Shown here one piece after another: positions 1 through 6,799 of a stretch of 64,000 bases of DNA. Numbering within the stretch: position 1 is the stretch's first letter; each line of letters begins with the position of its first letter. The notes under the pieces were generated by a model. The model ran no database searches and was not told the origin of the DNA. It saw nothing but the letters and a program-made list of their open reading frames with translations. A program made the position numbers and the translations under genes. Source of the DNA: Microbacterium aurantiacum (lineage in GTDB: Bacteria > Actinomycetota > Actinomycetes > Actinomycetales > Microbacteriaceae); the NCBI RefSeq assembly GCF_002872075.1, contig NZ_PGGU01000005.1, forward strand, positions 62,001 through 126,000, given 5' to 3'.

Positions 1-285
1 CGCCCCAGCGACATCTCGGTCGGCGCCCTCGCCCTCGTGGAGTTGCTCCTCGTCGTCCAGGTGGTCGTCGCGATCATCGCGCCCCTGGCCGGGAACCCGC
101 CCACCGGTGATCTGCTGGAGTACTGGGTGTACCTCGTCTCCGCGGTGCTCCTGCCGGTCGGGGCAGTGTTGTGGGCGCTGATGGAGCGCAGCCGCTGGAG
201 CACCGTGATCCTCGGCGTTGCTGGCCTTGCCATCGCGATCATGCTCTGGCGCATGCAGGTCATCTGGACGATCCAGATCGCCTGA
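1..285 (+). CDS. Small membrane protein, 5' end outside the window
   Basis: The reading frame is open from the first base of the window with no stop upstream of a GTG at 37, so I read this as the C-terminal part (94 codons visible) of a longer protein. The visible part holds about three hydrophobic stretches (roughly residues 12-28, 40-60 and 68-82 of the visible part), with acidic and basic residues only in the short loops. It is followed 73 bases later by another small membrane protein on the same strand. I do not recognise a family. If translation starts at the GTG, the product would be only 82 residues. Confidence 0.6.
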   Translation, partial: RPSDISVGALALVELLLVVQVVVAIIAPLAGNPPTGDLLEYWVYLVSAVLLPVGAVLWALMERSRWSTVILGVAGLAIAIMLWRMQVIWTIQIA

Positions 286-358
286 GCCGGACCGCTCCCG
301 TTCGCGGTGCCGGTCGCGGAGTCCGGCCGGTCCCTGCGCATCTAGGATGGAATGCGCT

Positions 359-796
359 ATGAGCTCCTCCGTTCCCACCCCTCGGATGACCGGTGTCGGC
401 CGTGTCCTCGTGATCGTCTACGCCGTGATGGCGCTCGCCGCGACCGGGCGGAGCGTGGTGCAGATCATTCGCCGCTTCGATGAGGCGCCGCTCGCGTACG
501 CTCTGTCGGCGGTCGCGGCCGTCGTCTATCTGCTGGCGACTCTCGCGCTGGTGCTCGCCGGACGGCGCGGCTGGTACGCCGTCGCCTGGGTGGCGATCGT
601 GTTCGAGCTCACCGGCGTGGTCGTCGTCGGCTCGCTCAGCCTCCTGATGCCGGAGCTCTTCCAGCACGAGACCGTCTGGTCGCTGTTCGGGATCGGATAC
701 CTGTTCATCCCCCTGGTACTGCCCGTGTTCGGGATCTGGTGGCTGCGGACGCATCGTCCGGTCGGGGCCCCGCAGCTCGCGGAGACGACAGCGTGA
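359..796 (+). CDS. Small membrane protein, four predicted helices
   Basis: A 145-residue protein with about four transmembrane segments and a short polar N-terminus. I chose ATG 359 because an AGGATGG element (344-350) sits about 8 nt before it; an in-frame ATG at 347 lacks such spacing. The stop TGA (794-796) overlaps the GTG start of ribF (793), so the two genes are translationally coupled. This arrangement is typical of an actinobacterial membrane protein of unknown function preceding ribF. No catalytic motif is visible and no function can be assigned; a structural or transport-accessory role would be guesswork. Confidence 0.75.
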   Translation: MSSSVPTPRMTGVGRVLVIVYAVMALAATGRSVVQIIRRFDEAPLAYALSAVAAVVYLLATLALVLAGRRGWYAVAWVAIVFELTGVVVVGSLSLLMPELFQHETVWSLFGIGYLFIPLVLPVFGIWWLRTHRPVGAPQLAETTA

Positions 797-1743
797 TCGT
801 CTTCCGCGACCCTGCGCAGATCCCGGCCGACTTCGGCCGCTCGGTCGTCGCGATCGGGAAGTTCGACGGCGTGCACGCCGGTCATCGCGCGGTCATCCGC
901 CGGCTGAAGGACGAGGCCGCCGCATCCGGTGCCAGTGCCGTCGCCGTCACCTTCGACCGGAATCCGCTCGCCGTGCTGCGACCGGATCGCTGCCCGGAGA
1001 ACGTCGTGACCGTCGAGCGCAAGCTCGAACTGCTCGGCGAACTCGACCTCGACGCGACCCTCCTGCTCACGTTCGACGAGGCGATGGCTGCGCGCAGCGC
1101 CGAGGAGTTCATCGTCGACATCCTGGTCGGGGCGCTCCGCGTCTCGACGGTGCTCGTCGGCGAGGACTTCCGCTTCGGCCGAGGAGGGGCGGGCGATCCC
1201 GCGCTGCTGCGTGCCCTCGGCCCGCAGCACGGCTTCTCCGTCGGCGTCGTCGACGACGTCTACCTGCCGGGTTCCGATCGCCGGGTGTCGTCCACCTGGA
1301 TCCGCGAACTGCTCATCGAGGGAGACGTCGCAACCGCCGCGCTCGTCCTCGGCCGCAACGTCGACGTGCGCGGCGAGGTCGTGCACGGGCTGAAGCGCGG
1401 CCGCGAGCTCGGATTCCCGACCGCGAATCTCTCCGCCGTCGTCGACGCCTTCGTGCCCGCCGACGGCGTATACGCCGGCTGGCTCGTCGACCACGACACC
1501 GGGATCCGCCATCAGGCGGCGATCTCGGTGGGGACGAACCCCACCTTCGACGACGTGCTCGTGCGCCAGGTGGAGGCACACGTCCTCGGCGAGACCGATC
1601 TCGATCTGTACGGGCACGATGTGAGTGTCGAGTTCGTCCAGCGCCTGCGGGGGATGGTCGCGTTCGAAGGCATCGACAAGCTCAAGGAGCAGATGGCCAC
1701 CGACGTCGCCGAGGCCGAAGCGCTGCTGGCCGACCCGGCGTGA
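793..1743 (+). CDS. ribF: Bifunctional riboflavin kinase / FMN adenylyltransferase
   Basis: RibF converts riboflavin to FMN and then FAD in the cytoplasm. The 316-residue product has the usual two domains. The N-terminal FMN adenylyltransferase domain carries the nucleotidyltransferase signature GKFDGVHAGH near residue 22. The C-terminal flavokinase domain contains GFPTAN near residue 211. The start is taken as GTG 793, giving MIVFRDP..., which overlaps the upstream stop by four bases; longer upstream readings run into the preceding gene. It is one of two flavin genes in the window, the other being the FMN-riboswitch-controlled ribH near 35 kb. Length and motifs are ordinary for the family. 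Confidence 0.95.
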   Translation: MIVFRDPAQIPADFGRSVVAIGKFDGVHAGHRAVIRRLKDEAAASGASAVAVTFDRNPLAVLRPDRCPENVVTVERKLELLGELDLDATLLLTFDEAMAARSAEEFIVDILVGALRVSTVLVGEDFRFGRGGAGDPALLRALGPQHGFSVGVVDDVYLPGSDRRVSSTWIRELLIEGDVATAALVLGRNVDVRGEVVHGLKRGRELGFPTANLSAVVDAFVPADGVYAGWLVDHDTGIRHQAAISVGTNPTFDDVLVRQVEAHVLGETDLDLYGHDVSVEFVQRLRGMVAFEGIDKLKEQMATDVAEAEALLADPA

Positions 1744-1937
1744 TTTGCGTCGCGGCTCGACGTCTCGCGGCGATTCTGGCGTAGACTGTCGATCGTTCCC
1801 GGCGAACCTCGCGCGTCAGTCGTGCGTCGGCGGGAACGAGATCTACTGTTCGTACGGTCCTGGCACACGCCACACGCGGACATCGAGAACGGCTCAGGCA
1901 CCCTCGGGGTACCTCGGCATTCACGCTCAGGAGGAGC

Positions 1938-4100
1938 ATGCCGACTACGGCAACCGCCGCCACGCGGCGCAAGAAGACGTCCCGTCGTGACGAAGACGCC
2001 CCCCTCATCCCGATTCTCGCGCGCAAAGTGCGCGAGATCGAGGCGAAGTCGCAGCGCGGCAAGCTGGGCCCGACGAACCGGGTGAAGTTCCAGGTGATCG
2101 CGTTCCTGGTGCGTGAGGAGCGCGCCAGGGTGAAGGCGGATGCCGAGCTCGGCGACCCGGCACGCGCCGAACTGCTGAAGCGACTGGACGGGGTCGCGAC
2201 GATCCTCGCCAAGACCGCGGCGCGCGACACTTCGCTCATCCAGCTGCTCGAAGCGGATCAGGCCACCTCCCCGGTGGCGAAGCGGATGCGGCGCGACTGG
2301 CTCCTGGAGTCGGGCGCTGAGCTCGCGCCGGAAGAGCTCATCATCGTCGACATCGCCCCGGTCCAGGCGCCCGTCGTGCCCGCCGGGATCGCAGAGCGCC
2401 AGGTCACCCCGGCGTCCGTCGAGGCCCGCCAACTCGCGAACCCGTTCCTCGAGCCCGACCTCACCCCGAGAGCGGCGACGACACCGCGCCGCCGGCTCGA
2501 CGGCTGGGAGCTCATGGGACCGCTCTACAAGTCGTTCGAGACCGGAGCGGGCGGAGCCGTGGCGAGCATGGACCTGCCCCCGGCGCCCGAGTTCGACCAC
2601 GTGTCTCCCAAGGGGCTCGAGGTCATGGTGCACCAGGCGCGCTTCCTCGAAGAGGTGAGGGCGGGGCATCGCAGCTTCCTCCTCGCCGACGAACCCGGAC
2701 TCGGCAAGACGGCGCAGTCGGCCCTCGCGGCTTCCGTCGCCGGCGCCTACCCGCTGCTGGCGGTGGTGCCGAACGTCGTGAAGATGAACTGGGCGCGCGA
2801 GGTGGAGCGGTGGACGCCCAACCGGCGCGCCACCGTGATCCAGGGCGACGGTGACGACATCGACGCCTTCGCCGACGTCTTCATCGTGAACTACGAGATC
2901 CTGGACCGGCACTTGTCCTGGCTCGGCTCGCTCGGCCTGCGGGGCATGGTCGTCGACGAGGCGCACTTCATCAAGAACCTCTCCTCGCAACGCTCGCAGA
3001 ACGTGCTGGCGCTGGCCTCCCGGGTGCGCGAGCGCACTCCGGGCGGCAACCCGCTGATGCTTGCCCTCACCGGAACACCGCTGATCAACGACGTCGAGGA
3101 CTTCGACGCGATCTGGCGGTTCCTCGGGTGGACCACCGGCGAGAAGCCCGGCCCGGAACTCATGGAGAAGCTGGACGCCACGGGGCTCACCCCCGCAGAC
3201 AAGGCCTTCTACCCGGAGGCCCGCGAAGCGGTGATCTCGATGGGGATCGTCCGTCGCAAGAAGAAGGACGTCGCTGCCGACCTTCCGGACAAGCTCATCG
3301 CGGACCTCCCCGTGCAGCTGGATGACGAGTTCGGGCGCAGCATCCGCCAAGCCGAGCGCGAACTGGGGGAGCGGCTGGCGGCGAAGTACCGTCGCATCGT
3401 CGATGCCCGTTCCTCGTCCGGGTCGAAGAGCCTGTGGACGGGTACGCCGGGCGAGATCGACGACGACATCATCCGCCTGGTGGCCAACAACGAGCTCGAA
3501 GAGTCGAAGGCGGCCGGCACCGGCGGAGACAACGTCTTCACGATGGTGCGCCGGATCGGCCAGGCGAAGGCCCAGCTCGCAGCCGACTACGCCGCGCAGC
3601 TGCAGCGCTCGGTGGGCAAGGTCGTGTTCTTCGCGAAGCACATCGACGTGATGGACCGGGCGGAGGCGCACTTCGCCTCGGCCGGCATCCGCTCGGTCTC
3701 GATCCGAGGCGACCAGACCTCCACCGCGCGTCAGCAGGCGATCGACGACTTCAACGGCGATCCGTCCGTCGGCATCGCGGTCTGCTCGCTCACCGCGGCC
3801 GGCGTCGGCCTCAACCTGCAGGCGGCCTCGAACGTGGTGCTCGCCGAACTCAGCTGGACCGCCGCGGAGCAGACGCAGGCGATCGACCGGGTGCACCGCA
3901 TCGGGCAGGATGAGCCGGTCACCGCATGGCGGATCATCGCCGCGCACACGATCGACACCAAGATCGCGGAGCTGATCGATCAGAAGCAGGGCCTCGCCGC
4001 GCGTGCGCTCGACGGCGAAGCCGTCGACGACTCCGCAGCCGAGCCCGTGCAGCTGGCGGCGCTCATGCACCTGCTGCGTCAGGCGCTCGACGGTTCCTGA
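1938..4100 (+). CDS. SNF2-family DEAD/DEAH-box helicase
   Basis: A 720-residue ATP-dependent DNA translocase of the SNF2 superfamily. Helicase motifs appear in order: Walker A-like DEPGLGKT near residue 250-260, DEAH near 340, LTGTP near 380, and the C-terminal motif RVHRIGQ near 650, which is diagnostic of SNF2. The first ~190 residues are Lys/Arg-rich at the very N-terminus, then a helical region that I cannot assign. The SMARCAL1-like domain layout suggests a role in DNA remodelling or repair, but no substrate can be read from sequence. AGGAGG lies 3-9 nt before ATG 1938. A hairpin at 4111-4138 probably ends transcription. Confidence 0.85.
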   Translation: MPTTATAATRRKKTSRRDEDAPLIPILARKVREIEAKSQRGKLGPTNRVKFQVIAFLVREERARVKADAELGDPARAELLKRLDGVATILAKTAARDTSLIQLLEADQATSPVAKRMRRDWLLESGAELAPEELIIVDIAPVQAPVVPAGIAERQVTPASVEARQLANPFLEPDLTPRAATTPRRRLDGWELMGPLYKSFETGAGGAVASMDLPPAPEFDHVSPKGLEVMVHQARFLEEVRAGHRSFLLADEPGLGKTAQSALAASVAGAYPLLAVVPNVVKMNWAREVERWTPNRRATVIQGDGDDIDAFADVFIVNYEILDRHLSWLGSLGLRGMVVDEAHFIKNLSSQRSQNVLALASRVRERTPGGNPLMLALTGTPLINDVEDFDAIWRFLGWTTGEKPGPELMEKLDATGLTPADKAFYPEAREAVISMGIVRRKKKDVAADLPDKLIADLPVQLDDEFGRSIRQAERELGERLAAKYRRIVDARSSSGSKSLWTGTPGEIDDDIIRLVANNELEESKAAGTGGDNVFTMVRRIGQAKAQLAADYAAQLQRSVGKVVFFAKHIDVMDRAEAHFASAGIRSVSIRGDQTSTARQQAIDDFNGDPSVGIAVCSLTAAGVGLNLQAASNVVLAELSWTAAEQTQAIDRVHRIGQDEPVTAWRIIAAHTIDTKIAELIDQKQGLAARALDGEAVDDSAAEPVQLAALMHLLRQALDGS

Positions 4101-4114
4101 TCCGTACCTCGAGG

Positions 4115-4134
4115 AGCGCGTTAAGAAACGCGCT
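4115..4134 (+). terminator. Hairpin after the helicase gene
   Basis: AGCGCGTT (4115-4122) pairs with AACGCGCT (4127-4134) around a 4-nt loop and is followed by TCTTGAG. The stem can extend outward with G-U pairs to 4111/4138. It lies 15 nt after the helicase stop and fits a weak intrinsic terminator. The rest of 4135-4317 holds the pfkA leader, with nothing else that I recognise. Confidence 0.6.
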
Positions 4135-4317
4135 TCTTGAGGGGCGGGCGACCTTCGAAATTCCACTTCGATGGAAGATCTGCGATTCGGCCGATGTGGC
4201 GTGTCAAGATCCGGGGTTTTCGCGTGCCCCGAATGGCGCCCGGTGGTGCTTCGGCGCTAGTGTCGAGGCAGGCAGCGTCGCCTCTTTCCCCCTTTCCCGA
4301 AGTCAGAAGGCAGCAGC

Positions 4318-5346
4318 ATGAAGATCGGCATCCTGACGAGCGGCGGCGACTGCCCCGGACTCAACGCGGTCATTCGCGGAATCGTCCTCAAAGGCACGAC
4401 GACGTACGACGTCGAGTTCGTCGGCATCCGCAACGGATGGCGCGGCGTGGTCGACGGCGACTTCTTTCCGCTCACGCGTCACGAGGTGAAGGGGCTGTCC
4501 AAGGCCGGCGGAACGATCCTGGGCACCAGCCGCACGAACCCCTACGAAGGTGCTCGCGGCGGTGCCGAGAACATCGCGAAGACCCTGTACGGCCACAAGA
4601 TCGACGGCATCGTCGCGATCGGCGGCGAGGGCACGCTGGCGGCGGCCGATCGTCTGTCCAAGGACGGCATCAACGTGATCGGGGTCCCGAAGACCATCGA
4701 CAACGACCTGCGCGCCACCGACTACTCGTTCGGCTTCGACACCGCGGTGAACATCGCCACCGACGCCATGGACCGCCTGCGCACGACCGGCGACTCGCAC
4801 CAGCGATGCATGGTCGCCGAGGTGATGGGCCGCCACGTCGGCTGGATCGCGCTGCACGCGGGAATGGCCGCCGGCGCCCATGTCATCTGCATCCCTGAGG
4901 TGCCGATGTCGATCGATGAAGTCGCCGCCCTGGTCACCAGTGCGTTCGAGCGTGGCAGGGCTCCGCTCGTCGTCGTCTCCGAGGGCTTCACGCTCACGGG
5001 CATGGACGAGGCGTACAGCGACAAGGGCCTGGATGCGTTCAACCGGCCGCGTCTCGGCGGCATCAGCGAGGTCCTCGCGCCTGAGATCGAGCGCCTCACC
5101 GGTATCGAGACCCGTTCCACGGTGCTCGGTCACATCCAGCGCGGCGGTTCGCCCTCGGCATTCGATCGCGTGCTCGCGACCCGGCTCGGGCTGCACGCCG
5201 CCGACGCCCTCGTCGAGGAGTCCTGGGGCCAGATGGTGGCCATGCGCGGCACCGACATCGTCCGCGTTCCGTTCGCCGAGGCGCTAGGCGAGCTGAACAC
5301 CGTCCCGCGGTACCGCTACGACGAAGCCGCAGCGCTCTTCGGCTGA
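4318..5346 (+). CDS. pfkA: 6-phosphofructokinase
   Basis: Catalyses phosphorylation of fructose 6-phosphate to the 1,6-bisphosphate in glycolysis. The 342-residue product shows GGDCPG near residue 11, GGEGT at about 102-106, PKTIDND at about 124-130 and MGRHVGW near 171. In the family, the residue after the GG(D/E) pair and the residue in P(G/K)TIDND distinguish ATP from pyrophosphate enzymes. Here the combination is Gly plus Lys, as in the actinobacterial group III enzymes, so the phosphoryl donor (ATP or PPi) cannot be decided from sequence. AAGG sits about 10 nt before ATG 4318. The gene stands alone between a helicase and the DUF559 locus. Confidence 0.93.
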   Translation: MKIGILTSGGDCPGLNAVIRGIVLKGTTTYDVEFVGIRNGWRGVVDGDFFPLTRHEVKGLSKAGGTILGTSRTNPYEGARGGAENIAKTLYGHKIDGIVAIGGEGTLAAADRLSKDGINVIGVPKTIDNDLRATDYSFGFDTAVNIATDAMDRLRTTGDSHQRCMVAEVMGRHVGWIALHAGMAAGAHVICIPEVPMSIDEVAALVTSAFERGRAPLVVVSEGFTLTGMDEAYSDKGLDAFNRPRLGGISEVLAPEIERLTGIETRSTVLGHIQRGGSPSAFDRVLATRLGLHAADALVEESWGQMVAMRGTDIVRVPFAEALGELNTVPRYRYDEAAALFG

Positions 5347-5410
5347 TCTCAGCGGCTGCCGTGTGGCTCGGAACCCGGCGGCGGCCGCCGTCGCCTCCGT
5401 CCGAGTTCCG

Positions 5411-5466
5411 CATGTCACAGAAGTCAAGGGTACTGGTGGCCCGCAACGGCAATTTCTGAGACGCAT
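5411..5466. repeat. Palindromic unit A beside the DUF559 gene
   Basis: An imperfect inverted repeat. The left arm begins CATGTCACAGAA (5411-5422) and the right arm ends TTTCTGAGACGCAT (5453-5466). It is the most diverged of four ~55-bp units that flank the DUF559 gene at 5533-6516; the shared arm core is TGTCACAGAA-N-TCGCGGGTGC. It lies 8 nt from unit B. Confidence 0.65.
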
Positions 5467-5474
5467 CGGGAGTG

Positions 5475-5529
5475 CTTGTCACAGAACTCGCGGGTGCTTC
5501 CGATACGCACCACCGACTTCTGTGACAAG
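5475..5529. repeat. Palindromic unit B beside the DUF559 gene
   Basis: The best-preserved unit. The outer 12 bp, CTTGTCACAGAA (5475-5486) and TTCTGTGACAAG (5518-5529), are perfect reverse complements. The next 11 positions pair at 8 of 11, leaving a 9-nt loop at 5498-5506. It ends 3 nt before the stop-codon end of the DUF559 gene, so in RNA it would form a strong hairpin just after that reading frame and could act as its terminator. Confidence 0.85.
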
Positions 5530-5532
5530 CAG

Positions 5533-6516
5533 TCAGTTGCGCCCAGGCCGCCAGCCGGCGTCGAAGAGCGCACGGGAGGCCTTGTCGACGGCGATCTGCG
5601 GGTTGGGCCGCATGTGGTGGCTGAGAACGCGGACGTGCTGCCACCCGATTGCTCGAATCGCATCCCACCGATCGGCATCCTTCGCGAATTGTGCCTGGTC
5701 CTCAGCATGGATACGCCCGTCGTGCTCGACAGCGACTCGATACCGGGGGTAGGCGAGGTCCAGCCGAGCGATGAACTCTCCGCCCGCGCGCAAGTCGAAG
5801 TTCAACTCCGGCTCGGGCAGTCCCGCGCGCACGAGCAGCAATCGCAGGCGGGTTTCTTCGGCGGTCTCGGCTCCCGGCCGTGCCTCGAGCAGCGCTCGGG
5901 TGAGGAGTTTACCGGCGACGTCGCCCGCCTCGAGCACCTCCCGCCTGAGGTCCTCGATGGACAGCAACCGCCTCCGCGGAAGAATCAGACTGTCCGCCGC
6001 GACGATGAGGTCGTCGAGCTCCCATTCCGCGCCGACTTGTCTCCACAGACGTGCAGGATGCTCGATGGGCAGGCCTTTCGCTGTCCAACGAGCCGGCGGA
6101 CGAGCCTGCAGGCGATGGCCGATCACGCCACGTCGACGAGGCTGCCCAGCGGGGCGTCGAGCCGAAACGTGCAGGGCACGTGTGTCGGCCAGTGTGAACG
6201 GCAACGGCACTGAAGCCAGCCCAAGTCCGCAGCCATGGCTGAAGAACTGGTCAGGCGTCAGCACGAGGCCGACCTGCTCAGCACGGTTCCGCATGTCGGC
6301 AAGCAGACGGTCAAGTCGCTGCGATGCAGTTTCTGGAGCGGGAATCGCCGGCTCGAGGACGTGCGCGCGGACGCCGCGCGTGGGAACAACGAGATCCGCC
6401 GCGCGAAGACGTGAGGCCGTGACGCCGCGCTCGTGCGCGTCGCGCACGGAGAAAGCTCGCTCCTCGAGCGCGGTCGGCAAGGGCGTGCGGCGGGTCATGC
6501 CGTCATCCAACGGCAT
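5533..6516 (-). CDS. DUF559 endonuclease-fold protein with AbiEi-like N-terminus
   Basis: A 327-residue protein. The C-terminal ~110 residues match the DUF559 (Vsr/restriction-endonuclease-like) fold: RLDLAYP, then VAVEHDGRIH, then KDADRWDAI, then GWQHVRVL, which supplies the Asp, Glu, Asp-Gly-x-x-His and Asp-Arg positions of that fold. The N-terminal ~60 residues (SVRDAHERGVTASRLRAADL, then a PTRGV turn) resemble the winged-helix AbiEi antitoxin-like domain often fused to DUF559 in actinobacteria. Start ATG 6516 has no clear ribosome-binding site; ATG 6498 is an alternative. Two ~55-bp palindromes lie on each side of the gene, the downstream one 3 nt from its end. Activity and target are unknown; a role in mobility or defence is inference only. 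Confidence 0.8.
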   Translation of the reverse strand: MPLDDGMTRRTPLPTALEERAFSVRDAHERGVTASRLRAADLVVPTRGVRAHVLEPAIPAPETASQRLDRLLADMRNRAEQVGLVLTPDQFFSHGCGLGLASVPLPFTLADTRALHVSARRPAGQPRRRGVIGHRLQARPPARWTAKGLPIEHPARLWRQVGAEWELDDLIVAADSLILPRRRLLSIEDLRREVLEAGDVAGKLLTRALLEARPGAETAEETRLRLLLVRAGLPEPELNFDLRAGGEFIARLDLAYPRYRVAVEHDGRIHAEDQAQFAKDADRWDAIRAIGWQHVRVLSHHMRPNPQIAVDKASRALFDAGWRPGRN

Positions 6517-6583
6517 TGATGTGCAGCGCCTGTCGCCGTACGAAGGATTCTGCCCACTTCGGGGAGAAACTACCCGCCGGTGA

Positions 6584-6599
6584 CCTTGTGGAGAACAAG
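6584..6599. promoter_or_regulatory. Small inverted repeat upstream of the DUF559 gene
   Basis: CTTGT (6585-6589) and ACAAG (6595-6599) form an inverted repeat about 70 nt upstream of the DUF559 start and inside the palindrome pair. It could be an operator, but there is no other evidence. I see no convincing -10/-35 pair in 6517-6611. Confidence 0.25.
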
Positions 6600-6611
6600 T
6601 GGAGGTTTGCG

Positions 6612-6666
6612 CGCGTCACAGAAATCGCGGGTGCGTCACCGGACCACCGACGACTTCCATGACGCG
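6612..6666. repeat. Palindromic unit C beside the DUF559 gene
   Basis: A 55-bp imperfect inverted repeat. The left arm CGCGTCACAGAA (6612-6623) pairs with TTCCATGACGCG (6655-6666) with two mismatches, and inner positions continue the TCGCGGGTGC core on the left. It has the same length and layout as units B and D. It is 9 nt from unit D and on the upstream side of the DUF559 gene. Confidence 0.75.
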
Positions 6667-6675
6667 GCGCCACCG

Positions 6676-6730
6676 CATGGCACAGCATCCGCGCGTGCAG
6701 CGGTGCCGGACCCGCGAGTTGTGTGACATG
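6676..6730. repeat. Palindromic unit D beside the DUF559 gene
   Basis: A 55-bp imperfect inverted repeat. The left arm begins CATGGCACAGCA (6676-6687) and the right arm ends TTGTGTGACATG (6719-6730). The right arm read in reverse (CATGTCACACAACTCGCGGG) is close to the consensus arm of units A-C. It ends 70 nt before the 3' end of the oligopeptidase gene on the same strand as the DUF559 gene. Confidence 0.72.
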
Positions 6731-6799
6731 CGCACATCTGCGTGCGCGTGCGCCGGCCAAGGCCCCGGGATGCGCGCATCCCGGGGCGCCCATGCCGGC

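Noticed and set aside
1512..4166. Long minus-strand open frame of 884 codons opposite the helicase
   Set aside because: It is antisense to a clear SNF2 helicase and to ribF. Its translation is Arg/Asp/His-rich without domain motifs, as expected from the reverse frame of high-GC coding DNA.
5411..5529. Possible short CRISPR array
   Set aside because: There are only two units on this side; each is itself palindromic with an 8-nt gap rather than a unique spacer, and no cas gene is present.
5475..5529. Unit B as an ordinary terminator of the DUF559 gene
   Set aside because: It may act as one, but the same unit occurs upstream of the gene twice and again beyond this copy, which a terminator does not explain.
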